Positions 1 to 8,618 are shown, counted from the stretch's first letter. The stretch: 21,395 nucleotides of DNA from JAPLKB01 sp964429485 (GCA_964429485.1 CAYSBW010000037.1:1-21395); one strand, 5' to 3'. Numbers and translations: made by a program. The notes: generated by a model not told the origin, from the letters alone.

Positions 1-123
1 AATTATACCACATAAAGTATATGTTGCAATACTAATTAATGAACGGGGTACTAGATAATCGGCAAACCCTTTTGTAGTGAATTCATCTGTAATGGGGGGA
101 TCTCCTTGAGATGGAATAATCAT
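1..123 (-). CDS. Possible N-terminal fragment of an unidentified protein, cut by the window edge
   Basis: From an ATG at 123 the minus strand stays open for 41 codons to the window edge. The translation begins MIIPSQGDPP and ends in a hydrophobic run (SLISIATYTLCGII) that could start a membrane segment. No family is recognised. No Shine-Dalgarno sequence stands before the ATG. A near-perfect AT-rich dyad (127-146) lies immediately upstream. An open stretch of this length can arise by chance in AT-rich DNA, so this is only a candidate gene start; the rest lies outside the window. Confidence 0.3.
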   Translation of the reverse strand, partial: MIIPSQGDPPITDEFTTKGFADYLVPRSLISIATYTLCGII

Positions 124-147
124 TCATATACGATATATATCATATAG

Positions 148-477
148 TTACAAGTTTATTTAGGGGATATGCCATGCAAAGCTTGCTATATTGTAGGAAG
201 TAAAAAGGCTATACCCATTTTAATTCAAGCCAGTGGTGAGCAGAACTGGTACAATAAAAGTCAACACTATATTTCGAAAAGGGGAAGACCCATGTTGCTA
301 AAACTTCTATTCTTTACGGCCATCAAAACCGTTCAATCTCATAGGATAATGTACGGAAGATATCAGCAGATGTTAAGCAAAGGAACGCCCAAGGTAAATG
401 CTCTTGTGTTTAATTTAATCCGTCATCTTCTTTTAGAAAAAGTTTGTGGTATTCAGGTTCTGAAAGATATTTTTTAA
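148..477 (+). pseudogene. IS110-family transposase, C-terminal remnant
   Basis: The plus-strand frame opens after a TAG at 145-147, with the first ATG at 169. It carries a stretch typical of the IS116/IS110/IS902 transposase C-terminal domain: SQHYISKRGRPML, then a hydrophobic helix, then MYGRYQQMLSKGTPKVNALV. In intact IS110 transposases (about 300-400 residues) this follows an N-terminal DEDD RuvC-like catalytic domain, which is absent here. Upstream frames hold stops and no recognisable transposase sequence. The last ~68 bases overlap the end of the convergent small gene at 410-670, and the tail after the conserved block looks unrelated to the family. This is a dead fragment, not a working element. 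No terminal repeats or second copy are visible. Confidence 0.55.
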
Positions 478-670
478 GCATTCTGCCCACAATTTCAAAG
501 ATTTCAGTCAAATCATCGTCAGTCGTCCTCTTTAAAATTGTCTTCATCAAATCATCGTCTGAAAACTTTTGCAGGTACATCTGCACCGTATTTTCATCAG
601 ATTCCCTGTCCAGACCGAAGCCTACAAAACCATTAAAAGTTTCTACAAAATTATGTGAATGTTTTGCCAT
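410..670 (-). CDS. Small conserved acidic cytoplasmic protein, function unknown
   Basis: The gene encodes 86 residues beginning MAKHSHNFVETFNGFVGFGL. The protein is soluble and highly charged, with no signal peptide or membrane segment. Its centre has a repeated 'sDDDL' pattern (KFSDDDLMKTIL and RTTDDDLTEIFEIV), suggesting two similar amphipathic helices, and the tail is YLSEPEYHKLFLKEDD. It resembles, from memory, a family of short proteins annotated simply as 'cytoplasmic protein' in deltaproteobacteria such as Geobacter; that link is unchecked. An AGG sits about 10 bases before the ATG. It lies downstream of cstA on the same strand (178 bp gap), and its 3' end abuts the IS110 remnant, which probably inserted just past it. 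Role unknown. Confidence 0.6.
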   Translation of the reverse strand: MAKHSHNFVETFNGFVGFGLDRESDENTVQMYLQKFSDDDLMKTILKRTTDDDLTEIFEIVGRMLKKYLSEPEYHKLFLKEDDGLN

Positions 671-848
671 AATAACAACCTGTTTTCTCTTTATTTTTAA
701 ATCTGGTAATAAAACCCGATTTTTTGAACCCCTTCTTTAAAATTTTCATACTTCAAACACAAGGATCAATGTTCTCCTTTTCTCAAACAGCCTGGGACAA
801 CGATAATCTTGAATAGTGGATAAAAAAGCAAGTAAAGGTCTGAATCCA

Positions 849-2609
849 TCACAAAATATGGCCTGCAGGTAAAACACTATTACGTCTCAATTCTCTCCAT
901 TTTTTGAAAGACACATAAATAACACCAATGGAAAGAACTATAAGCAATACGTCAAGAACTGACAGCATGTAATTCTTTTTTGGAATATAGTTTTCAATCA
1001 ATAAGTAAAAAAGAGAATAAAGGGTTGTTAACATCATGAATACAGCCGGCAAGACAGTAAACCATGCTGTTTTCTTTTTATTGAAAAGCCATACAGAAAC
1101 CGCTATCAATGCAAGAGATGCAAGAAGTTGATTGGCAGAGCCGAAGATTGGCCATATCACCAAAAATGCATTGCTGACAGCCATAATGTACATTAAAATC
1201 ACACAAATAAGAGCATTAAAAAGATATGATTTCATAACACGTGGCACATCCTTGAATATAACCTGCCAGAGCTCCTCAAATAAATACCGGTTCAGTCTTA
1301 CAGCCGTATCCAGTGTAGTAACTACAAAACCTTCAACCATAAGAATTCCCAGGAGTGTTCCATAAAACGGTGGTATCCCGAAAGATTCATTCAACAGCAT
1401 ACCGGTTCCTACAGCAAATGCCAGAATCGGGTTTGATCGCGCACCTGCTGCAACGGGAAAAACTATATTGGAAAAATCAGAAAAGGTAATACCGCAGCCC
1501 ACTGCAACCACAACACCAATTGCCAGTAGTCCCTCTAATAACATTCCGCCATAGCCTACTTTCCTGACATCCGTTTCTTTTAAAATCTGCTTGGAAGATG
1601 TGCCACCGGAGACCAGACAATGAAAACCGGAGATAGCGCCACAGGCAACTGTTATAAACAGAAATGGCCAAACAGGGCCAATCCTGGCAGTTCCTGCGGC
1701 CAAATTAAAAGCAGGGGTATTTAGGCTAACACCCTTAAAACCTGCTACAATACCAGCTGCAAACAATGCTGCAATACCAACGTAAAGAAAAAATGAATTG
1801 GTAAAATCTCTTGGCTGTAAAATGACCCAGACAGGAACTCCGGCTGCAAACAAGGTATAAAAACAAAGTACAATCATCCAGGTATTGGGATCTATGGCAA
1901 CAGGAAAATACAGACCTGATATAACAGAAAAAAGACAAACAGCGCTTGCGATAAATGCAGCAAGATAAATATTAATTTGCCTTTTATATAACAGCCAGCC
2001 AATTAAAGGGGCAAAGAAGCTGATGCATATAACAGAGGAGGAAGCAATTCCACCGATATGCGCCTTGACAACCCCATCTTCAATGACGGTCCTGATAAGG
2101 GTCTGATCAGGAGGCAATTTTAATGCATCCAGAGAATAAACGGAGGTAAGAGCTGTAGCGGTTATGCCTAAAAATGCTGAAGTAACCAGTAAAAGCAACA
2201 AAATTGTAAAACTGATAAATAAAAAAAATCCACTGTTGCCAAGTGTTGATTTAGCAATTTCTGCAACAGATTTGCCTTTTTCGCGAACACTGATAAAAAG
2301 GGTGGTCATATCATGAACTGCACCGATAAAAATTGTGCCTACTACTGCCCACAACCAGACCGGAGCAAACCCGAAAAGTATCGCTACAGTAGGACCAAGG
2401 ATGGGGCCAGCACCTGCAATACTCGAAAAATGATGGCCGAACAGGACCAGCATCTTCGTAGGTACATAGTCACAATTATCTTTCATTGTACAGGAAGGTG
2501 TGGGATTCCTGTCATTTTCTCCGAAAAGCTTAGCAATAAATCTTCCATAAAAATGATAAGCTAAAAGAAATAAAACAAATGATATAATTAACAGAGCTGC
2601 TGCATTCAC
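849..2609 (-). CDS. cstA: CstA-family carbon starvation protein, peptide/pyruvate-type permease
   Basis: This integral inner-membrane transporter has 586 residues and more than a dozen hydrophobic segments. Family hallmarks are visible: GHHFSSIAGAGPILGPTVA near residue 58, HDMTTLFISVREKGKSVAEI, VSGGTSSKQ, and NESFGIPPFYGTLLGILMVE followed by TTLDTAVRLNRY. E. coli CstA and BtsT (peptide and pyruvate uptake) are about 700 residues; this is the shorter form common outside enterobacteria. The substrate cannot be read from sequence. The start codon is GTG, supported by a GGGAG Shine-Dalgarno sequence about 8 bases upstream. It stands alone, 228 bp after the SAM hydrolase gene on the same strand. 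No regulatory site or terminator was recognised. Confidence 0.93.
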   Translation of the reverse strand: MNAAALLIISFVLFLLAYHFYGRFIAKLFGENDRNPTPSCTMKDNCDYVPTKMLVLFGHHFSSIAGAGPILGPTVAILFGFAPVWLWAVVGTIFIGAVHDMTTLFISVREKGKSVAEIAKSTLGNSGFFLFISFTILLLLLVTSAFLGITATALTSVYSLDALKLPPDQTLIRTVIEDGVVKAHIGGIASSSVICISFFAPLIGWLLYKRQINIYLAAFIASAVCLFSVISGLYFPVAIDPNTWMIVLCFYTLFAAGVPVWVILQPRDFTNSFFLYVGIAALFAAGIVAGFKGVSLNTPAFNLAAGTARIGPVWPFLFITVACGAISGFHCLVSGGTSSKQILKETDVRKVGYGGMLLEGLLAIGVVVAVGCGITFSDFSNIVFPVAAGARSNPILAFAVGTGMLLNESFGIPPFYGTLLGILMVEGFVVTTLDTAVRLNRYLFEELWQVIFKDVPRVMKSYLFNALICVILMYIMAVSNAFLVIWPIFGSANQLLASLALIAVSVWLFNKKKTAWFTVLPAVFMMLTTLYSLFYLLIENYIPKKNYMLSVLDVLLIVLSIGVIYVSFKKWRELRRNSVLPAGHIL

Positions 2610-2837
2610 AATTCTTCTCCCGAGTTGATAAACTTTAGCAGTTAACTTGTTTAGACATAATATTTACAGACCGGAATAAATATATTGTTATAAACATCTC
2701 CGGTAAAACCATTCTATCGACCTTATAAATACATTGAACAGAAAATCCGCAACAGTAATACCTGCAACATTGATACTGCTTCCAATTATATATCCAAAAT
2801 TCGTTGCTTCGAATAAGAGGCTCCGGTAATAATTATT

Positions 2838-3605
2838 TTATAAAAGCTCTATTGTTACAATATCTTTTTTCTTTACACCTGTTTTTCTTTCAAAATTCCC
2901 CCTATAAAAGCCAAACTCAACATAGCCTGAACTGTTGATCAGACAGGTAAAATTTTTTTCACAGTAAGTTTGATTGAGAGAGCTAAAAGTTATTTTTCCT
3001 ATGCTGGTTCTGAAGGGCCGCATATTGACAAAATCATTGAAAGCCTCACGATCTATATTGGTAGCAGCATTTCCAAACGTATCAAACCTGACAATCTCTC
3101 CAGTTAATACCCCATTAACAATATCAGGAAGGATATCAGTAAGAAAAACGGGGTCTGAAACTCCAGGCCCAAAGGTTGATGGGGGCACTCCCAAAGCAAG
3201 ATGTGCTGCTGCCGGAGCAAAAATATCTCTTCCATGAAAAGTCGAACTTATCGAGTTCAGCATAAAATCTTTGTTTGTTATTTCATAAATTTCAGTATAA
3301 CCCTTAATAATATGAGAAAATATCCCGTTATCAGGCCCTATAAAAAAATGTTTATCCTTGCATAACAATATCGGTCTTCTTACACTGCCTACATCAGGGT
3401 CAACAATCACCAGATGGATTGTTCCGCTTTGAAAATAAGGATAGGTCTCTTTTACAAGAAAAGATCCTTCTCTTACATCCTGAGGAGAAATATTATGGGT
3501 AATGTCTACGATTGTTACATCAGGGTTAATTGAGAGTATAACTCCCTTCATAATTCCAGCATAGGGGTCTTTCAGGCCAAAATCCGTTAAAAGTGTAATA
3601 ACCAT
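2838..3605 (-). CDS. SAM hydroxide adenosyltransferase (DUF62 / SAM hydrolase)
   Basis: Members of this family cleave S-adenosylmethionine to adenosine and methionine with water; related chlorinases and fluorinases use halide. Visible motifs from the chosen start are TDFGLKDPYAGIMKG (7-21), DITHNISPQDVREG (34-47), VDPDVGSVRRP (69-79), IGPDNGIF and TFHGRDIFAPAAAHLA. D69, R76 and H124 match the Asp-Arg-His triad described for archaeal homologues, favouring hydrolase over halogenase. I take the ATG at 3605 (255 residues), because it gives the family's usual N-terminus, has AAGG just upstream and lies 13 bases after mtnA. A TTG at 3629 would add eight residues and overlap mtnA. It is the last gene of the gatB-mtnA run. 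The frame stays open for 49 codons after its stop. Confidence 0.9.
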   Translation of the reverse strand: MVITLLTDFGLKDPYAGIMKGVILSINPDVTIVDITHNISPQDVREGSFLVKETYPYFQSGTIHLVIVDPDVGSVRRPILLCKDKHFFIGPDNGIFSHIIKGYTEIYEITNKDFMLNSISSTFHGRDIFAPAAAHLALGVPPSTFGPGVSDPVFLTDILPDIVNGVLTGEIVRFDTFGNAATNIDREAFNDFVNMRPFRTSIGKITFSSLNQTYCEKNFTCLINSSGYVEFGFYRGNFERKTGVKKKDIVTIELL

Positions 3606-3618
3606 GACCTTTTGAGGT

Positions 3619-4647
3619 TTAAGAAACAAGCATTTTTATATATTTCTTAAAGGGCTTTTCTATTATGCCCTTTTCTGTTATAAAGTTTGATATGTATTTT
3701 TCAGGAGTAACATCGAAAGAATAGTATCGAGCTTTTATACTATCAAGAGTTACAGGTCTTTTTCCTGAATATTTTACTTCTGTCCCGGACCTCTCTTCTA
3801 TCGGGATGGAAGCCCCGTTTTCAACGTTCTTGTCGAACGTGGATATCGGCGCTGCAACAAAAAATGGAATTTTTTGCTGATACGCAGAAATAGCTATCAT
3901 ATATGTGCCTATTTTATTAGCAGTATCTCCGTTTTGTGCAATCCTGTCAGCACCGACAATAACTTTATCTATCTTCTTGCTATAACAGAGGATACCGGCA
4001 TGGTTATCAGGAACAATTGTCACATCTATCCCTTCTTCATACAGTTCCCAGGCTGTAAGCCTTGCTCCTTGAAAATAAGGTCTTGTTTCCGTTGCTACAA
4101 CCTTGATTCTTTTGCCAGCATCGTGGGCTGCTCTTATAACGCCAAGGGCAGTGCCATAGCCTCCTGTTGCAAGAGCACCCGCATTACAATGGGTCAATAT
4201 TGTATCACCCTCGTCAATAAGTTCTGCGCCATAGAGGGAAAGCATTCTGTTATTTTCTATATCTTCAACATGGATTGAAATCGCCTCATCCAGCACAATA
4301 TCAGCTATATCAATGCTGTTTTTACACTGAATGCAGACATTTTTCATCCTTTCCAAAGCCCAGAAAAGGTTTACAGCAGTGGGTCTTGTGCTTCCCAGCT
4401 CTCTGCAAATCATTTCCAAATCCTTATCTATGAGCCTTCCCTTTGATGAAACTATATCATTAATTCCAAGAACAACACCATAGGCCGCCACTATTCCGAT
4501 AAGAGGTGCTCCTCTTATGGTCATATTTTTTATTGAATCAACAACATCTATTAAATGTCTACAGCGAACATAGACCTTTTTAAAAGGAAGCAATCTCTGG
4601 TCAAGAAGATAGAGAACATTGTTTTTCCAATAGACGTGGTCAGTCAT
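3619..4647 (-). CDS. mtnA: S-methyl-5-thioribose-1-phosphate isomerase
   Basis: This enzyme converts the aldose 5-methylthioribose-1-phosphate to the ribulose form in methionine salvage. It has 342 residues, normal for the family. RGAPLIG (45-51), THCNAGALATGGYG (152-165, catalytic C154) and VGADRIAQNGDTANKIGTY (231-249, catalytic D234) are all present; their spacing fits Cys160 and Asp240 of the B. subtilis enzyme. The eIF2B-alpha-like fold explains weaker similarity to translation factors, but the catalytic pair settles the call. It starts 2 bases after the gatB stop, with AAGGA inside gatB as ribosome binding site, so it is probably translated with gatB. No other mtn gene is in the window. 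In some bacteria MtnA also handles 5-deoxyribose-1-phosphate derived from radical SAM by-products. Confidence 0.95.
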   Translation of the reverse strand: MTDHVYWKNNVLYLLDQRLLPFKKVYVRCRHLIDVVDSIKNMTIRGAPLIGIVAAYGVVLGINDIVSSKGRLIDKDLEMICRELGSTRPTAVNLFWALERMKNVCIQCKNSIDIADIVLDEAISIHVEDIENNRMLSLYGAELIDEGDTILTHCNAGALATGGYGTALGVIRAAHDAGKRIKVVATETRPYFQGARLTAWELYEEGIDVTIVPDNHAGILCYSKKIDKVIVGADRIAQNGDTANKIGTYMIAISAYQQKIPFFVAAPISTFDKNVENGASIPIEERSGTEVKYSGKRPVTLDSIKARYYSFDVTPEKYISNFITEKGIIEKPFKKYIKMLVS

Positions 4648-4649
4648 TG

Positions 4650-6098
4650 TTAATCCTTCAATCTCTTTAACAAAAGTTCATTGAGTAACCTGGGATTTGC
4701 CTTGCCCTTTGTTTCTTTCATAACCTGACCAACAAAAAATCCCAACAGTTTTTCCTTTCCTTCCCTGAATTCTGCAGCTTCTTTCGGGAAACGGGAAACA
4801 ACTGCATCAACAGTGGAATTAATGGCGTTTTCATCGGATATCTGAACAAGTCCTTTTTTTTCAACAAGTTTCTTCGGTGAAACACCGGTCTTGCAAAGCT
4901 CAGGGAAAATCTCCTTTCCTATTTTAATGTTTATTGTACCGTCCTTTATAAGAAACAAGAGTTCAGCAAGCCGGGCTGGGGAAAGAAGAAAATTACCGGG
5001 GGTTGCATCAACTTCCTTCAATTCCCGCAAAAGTTCTGTCATAATCCAGTTACTTACTGTCTTTGGTTCAGGAAAAAGTTTAGCTGTGTCTTCAAAATAT
5101 TTTGCCAGTTCTTTATCTGAAACCAGTATTTCCACATCATATTTAGGCAGGCCATATACATTCATGATTCTTTCCATCTTTTCCATGGGCAGTTCTGGCA
5201 AGTTGCTTCTGATGTCCTCTATCCATTCCTCATTTATAACAAGGGGTAACAAATCTGGTTCAGGAAAATATCGATAATCGTGTGCTTCTTCCTTCCCTCT
5301 CATTGAATAGGTTACACCTTCATCAACATTAAACAAACGAGTTTCCTGAACTACAGGATTTCCTTTTTTTAAGAGTTCCACCTGTCTTTTTATTTCATAA
5401 TCAAGGGATCTTTCAATGGATCTGAATGAATTAAGGTTTTTAAGTTCAGTCCTTGTGCCAAGTTCCGACTCCCCCTTTCTTCTTACTGACACATTAGCAT
5501 CACAGCGAAAACTCCCTTCCTCCATATTGCCATCACAAATCTCAAGGTATAAAAGAACGTCTCTTAACATCTTCAAATACTCCACTGCTTCTTCCGGAGA
5601 CTCTATGTCGGGTTCACTCACTATTTCCAGAAGGGGTATACTTGATCTGTTGTAATCGACAAGACTGTAGGAACTTGTTTCCAGCGTTCCTTCATGAACA
5701 AGTTTGCCTGCATCTTCCTCCATGTGCACTCTTTTAATTCTGATTCTTTTTTTTATATTGCCACCGGAAACATCGAGATAACCATTTTCGCAAATAGGCT
5801 CTTCATACTGGGAAATCTGGTAGCCCTTCGGCAGATCCGGATAAAAATAATTCTTTCTGGCAAATATACTTTTCTTATTAATGCTGCAATGAAGTGCAAG
5901 GCCAAGTTTGATGGCAAAATCAACTACCTTTCTATTAAGAACAGGCAGCGCACCCGGCAATCCCATACAGGTAGGGCATGTATGACTGTTCGGTTCTGCA
6001 CCAAATTTGGTGGAGCATTTACAGAATAATTTACTATCTGTTAAAAGATGGGCATGTACTTCAAGACCCATAATGCCTTCATAATCACTATATTCCAC
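4650..6098 (-). CDS. gatB: Aspartyl/glutamyl-tRNA(Asn/Gln) amidotransferase subunit B
   Basis: GatB is the tRNA-binding kinase/transferase subunit of GatCAB, which converts Glu-tRNA(Gln) or Asp-tRNA(Asn) to the amidated form. It has 482 residues. IMGLEVHAHL at the N-terminus, a zinc site of C26, C28, C41 and C44 (CKCS...CPTC), and YFYPDLPKGYQISQYEEPI are diagnostic. A helical and YqeY-like tail ends with GFFVGQVMKETKGKANP. The start is GTG, with an AGGTGA Shine-Dalgarno sequence placed 3-4 bases upstream. A TATAAT on the minus strand at 6131-6126 could be its -10 box, although no good -35 was found. It heads the gatB-mtnA-SAM hydrolase run. gatA and gatC are not nearby. Confidence 0.97.
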   Translation of the reverse strand: MEYSDYEGIMGLEVHAHLLTDSKLFCKCSTKFGAEPNSHTCPTCMGLPGALPVLNRKVVDFAIKLGLALHCSINKKSIFARKNYFYPDLPKGYQISQYEEPICENGYLDVSGGNIKKRIRIKRVHMEEDAGKLVHEGTLETSSYSLVDYNRSSIPLLEIVSEPDIESPEEAVEYLKMLRDVLLYLEICDGNMEEGSFRCDANVSVRRKGESELGTRTELKNLNSFRSIERSLDYEIKRQVELLKKGNPVVQETRLFNVDEGVTYSMRGKEEAHDYRYFPEPDLLPLVINEEWIEDIRSNLPELPMEKMERIMNVYGLPKYDVEILVSDKELAKYFEDTAKLFPEPKTVSNWIMTELLRELKEVDATPGNFLLSPARLAELLFLIKDGTINIKIGKEIFPELCKTGVSPKKLVEKKGLVQISDENAINSTVDAVVSRFPKEAAEFREGKEKLLGFFVGQVMKETKGKANPRLLNELLLKRLKD

Positions 6099-6398
6099 AA
6101 TTCACCTCATGGCTATCATTAATAAATTATATTCCCTGCAGCAAGAGTCCGGGCTTCACAGGATTAAGATTCAAAAATATACAATATATTTGATGTAGTT
6201 TCAAATTTAAACAGATCTACTACCACCAATGCATAATAAAAAAACAACTGTTGAGTAATAAATATTTTATGAGAAACAATAACAAAAAAGACAGGCAATG
6301 GATGTTTTAACATAACTATCAGCCTGGTTGACAAACAGGGGTATCAAGACGTATATTATAGTGATATTTTTCACGTACAAGTAAATAAGGAGGAATGT
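6099..6398. other. Divergent intergenic region between gatB and the MoxR gene
   Basis: This stretch of 300 bases holds no convincing ORF. It carries the outward promoters of two divergent units: a candidate gatB -10 box on the minus strand (6131-6126) and a well-formed promoter for the MoxR-VWA pair on the plus strand (6328-6357). The middle is AT-rich with short A and T runs. No riboswitch or clear long dyad was found. Confidence 0.6.
6328..6357 (+). promoter_or_regulatory. Sigma70-type promoter for the MoxR-VWA pair
   Basis: A perfect -35 box TTGACA (6328-6333) is followed by an 18-base spacer and TATATT (6352-6357). Transcription would start about 35 bases before the MoxR ATG. The leader contains a strong AAGGAGG ribosome binding site at 6387-6393, 5 bases before the ATG. 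Confidence 0.6.
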
Positions 6399-7253
6399 AT
6401 GTCAACAACCACTCATAGATATCAGGGAAGTGATGATTATATAGCATCAAAGCCCTTGATGGAAATAGTAAATGTTTCAGTTGCTCTTGGGAAACCTCTT
6501 GTTATCAAAGGCGAGCCCGGCACAGGCAAAACACTTCTTGCCCATAGTATATCAGGTGCTCTAAATAAAAAACTTCTCATATGGAACATTAAATCCACAA
6601 CAAAGGCAAAAGACGGACTTTATGTCTATGACACTGTCCAGAGACTGAATGACGCAAGATTTAAAGACAAAGATATTTCTGATATAAGGCAGTATATAAA
6701 ACTCGGTAAACTTGGACAGGCCTTCACCAGTGATGAACAGCTTGTTCTTTTGATAGATGAAATTGATAAGGCTGACGTTGAATTCCCTAACGATCTCCTT
6801 AATGAGCTTGATGAAATGTCTTTCCATATACCCGAACTCGATGAAGAAGTCAGGGCAAAACACAGGCCTGTAGTAATCATAACAAGCAATTCGGAAAAGG
6901 AACTTCCAGATGCTTTCCTGAGAAGATGCATATTCCATTATATTGAATTTCCTGATCAGGAGATGATGGAAAGAATTGTCAAAGTACATTATCCGGATAT
7001 TGAAAATAAACTTATGAGAGAAGCAATAAAGAGATTCTACTGGATACGGGAGGTTGAAGGTTTGCGGAAAAAACCTTCAACAAGCGAACTCATTGACTGG
7101 ATAAAAGTTCTTATACTTGGCGGCTTAAGTGTAGAAAAAATTTCCTCTGAAATACCTTTTCTCGGGACACTTCTAAAAAACGAGCAGGATACTGGAAAAT
7201 TCATAAGACTCGGCAATGCACAAAGCAGTTCAGGATTCAGAAGAAGATTCTGA
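6399..7253 (+). CDS. MoxR-type AAA+ ATPase
   Basis: This 284-residue cytoplasmic AAA+ ATPase has Walker A GEPGTGKT (38-45), Walker B LVLLIDE (115-121), sensor 1 at N164 (IITSN) and paired arginines R175/R176 (FLRRC) as finger candidates. MoxR ATPases act as chaperones that mature or insert cofactors into partner enzymes, nearly always with a von Willebrand factor A protein. The next gene, 31 bases downstream, is such a protein, so the two form a pair. The pairing resembles CoxD/CoxE of CO dehydrogenase maturation, but no metalloenzyme gene is beside it and the client is unknown. The start is supported by AAGGAGG 5 bases upstream. Confidence 0.9.
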   Translation: MSTTTHRYQGSDDYIASKPLMEIVNVSVALGKPLVIKGEPGTGKTLLAHSISGALNKKLLIWNIKSTTKAKDGLYVYDTVQRLNDARFKDKDISDIRQYIKLGKLGQAFTSDEQLVLLIDEIDKADVEFPNDLLNELDEMSFHIPELDEEVRAKHRPVVIITSNSEKELPDAFLRRCIFHYIEFPDQEMMERIVKVHYPDIENKLMREAIKRFYWIREVEGLRKKPSTSELIDWIKVLILGGLSVEKISSEIPFLGTLLKNEQDTGKFIRLGNAQSSSGFRRRF

Positions 7254-7284
7254 AAAGTAATATATATAATAGTGGAGAAATTTA

Positions 7285-8508
7285 ATGTTTACTGATTTTT
7301 TCTATCTCCTAAGAAATAAAGGTGTACCTGTTGCTGTTACTGAATGGATATCCTTTATTGAAGCACTCTATAAAGGATATTTTCAATCAAGTCTCAATCA
7401 TCTTTATTACATAGGTAGAGCATTTCTCGTAAAGAGCGAAGCTTTTTACGACATGTTTGATGAAGCTTTTCAGGAATATTTCGGGGGAATAAAAACAGAG
7501 CCTGCTGAACTCGAAAAGGTACTTGACTGGCTTAACAATCCTGTCCACAGACTTCCCAAAATGACCCCTGAAGAAATGGCTGAATTTCAGCAAAAACTTG
7601 AGGAATTAAAAAAAGATCATGACATAGAAGAAATGATGAGGCAGTTCAGAGAAAGGCTGAAAGAACAGAAAGAGCGTCATGATGGCGGAGGCAAGTGGAT
7701 TGGAACGGGTGGGACATCGCCTTTTGGCGCATATGGATATCATCCTGGCGGTATAAGGGTTGGAGGAGAGTCATGGATGCAGTCTGCATCTAAAGTAGCA
7801 GAAGAACGGAGATTCAAAAATTACCGGAATGATATTATTCTCGACGTAAGACAAACAAAAATGGCTTTGAAAAAATTAAGGGAATTAAAAAGAGAAGGCA
7901 CGGAAGAAGAGCTTGATATAGATAAAACAATAGATAAAACAGCCAAAGAAGGCGGGGAAATAGAACTTGTTTTTAACAAATCAAGGGAAAACTCCGTACG
8001 GCTTATACTTCTTATGGATACAGGCGGTTCAATGTGGCCCTATTCTGAGCTTTGTGAAAGGCTTTTTTCTGCTGCAACACAGATGGAGCATTTTAAAGAG
8101 TTCAAATATTATTTTTTCCATAATTGTATATACCAGGATATTTACGAGGATATTGCCAACTATAAAAGAATTCCGACTGAAAAACTTTTCTCTAATTTTC
8201 ACAGCGGATACAAAGTTGTTTTTGTAGGAGATGCAAGAATGGCATATTCCGAACTTTTTCATATAAATGGCTGCATTGACTATTACTATACAAACGACAG
8301 GCCTGGTCTGGAATGGCTTATAAAGATCAGAGAGCACTTCCCCCATTCAGTATGGCTGAATCCGACTCAAAGAAAATACTGGGGTCATTATACTGTTGAT
8401 GCAATATCTAATGTTTTCCCAATGTTCGAGCTCACCCTTGATGGTTTGAAGGACGCAGTAAAATCGCTTGTTTCAAGACCAAAACCGATGGGGCAAATTA
8501 ATGGATGA
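7285..8508 (+). CDS. CoxE-like von Willebrand factor A protein
   Basis: The protein has 407 residues with no membrane segment. Residues ~75-130 form a charged coiled-coil region (PEEMAEFQQKLEELKKDH). A glycine-rich block follows at ~130-165. A C-terminal VWA domain begins at VRLILLMDTGGSM, whose metal-ion-dependent adhesion site reads D245-T-G-G-S249 instead of the classical DxSxS. The 'D-x-G-G-S' form is normal in bacterial CoxE-like VWA proteins, so it is probably not a defect. It should be the substrate adaptor of the MoxR ATPase encoded just upstream. GGAG stands 7 bases before the ATG. The client of the pair is not in the window. Confidence 0.85.
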   Translation: MFTDFFYLLRNKGVPVAVTEWISFIEALYKGYFQSSLNHLYYIGRAFLVKSEAFYDMFDEAFQEYFGGIKTEPAELEKVLDWLNNPVHRLPKMTPEEMAEFQQKLEELKKDHDIEEMMRQFRERLKEQKERHDGGGKWIGTGGTSPFGAYGYHPGGIRVGGESWMQSASKVAEERRFKNYRNDIILDVRQTKMALKKLRELKREGTEEELDIDKTIDKTAKEGGEIELVFNKSRENSVRLILLMDTGGSMWPYSELCERLFSAATQMEHFKEFKYYFFHNCIYQDIYEDIANYKRIPTEKLFSNFHSGYKVVFVGDARMAYSELFHINGCIDYYYTNDRPGLEWLIKIREHFPHSVWLNPTQRKYWGHYTVDAISNVFPMFELTLDGLKDAVKSLVSRPKPMGQING

Positions 8509-8612
8509 TAAAAATATCATCAAAAATCTCAAGCTAAACTTTTTTTATATTCCGTTTTGAGCAAGCCTTTTCATTTCCTGCAAAAACAATGTTAATTTAT
8601 AAGAAATTGCAT

Positions 8613-8618
8613 TATAAT
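8613..8618 (+). promoter_or_regulatory. Candidate -10 box before the prenyltransferase operon
   Basis: TATAAT lies 5 bases before the ATG at 8624. No convincing -35 is found 16-18 bases upstream. If it is used, transcription starts at about 8624, which makes the upstream ATG leaderless and the ATG at 8693 (with GGAGGA) a leadered start. Confidence 0.35.

Noticed and set aside
127..146. AT-rich near-perfect 20-bp dyad
   Set aside because: Composed almost wholly of TA steps with one mismatch; expected by chance in such DNA and no supported gene depends on it.
671..848. 32-codon Lys-rich minus-strand ORF (starting MKILKKGF) before the small conserved gene
   Set aside because: Poor ribosome binding site, low complexity, and overlap with the start of the better-supported gene.
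3606..3629. TTG start extending the SAM hydrolase by eight residues
   Set aside because: It overlaps mtnA; the ATG at 3605 gives the standard family N-terminus and has AAGG upstream.
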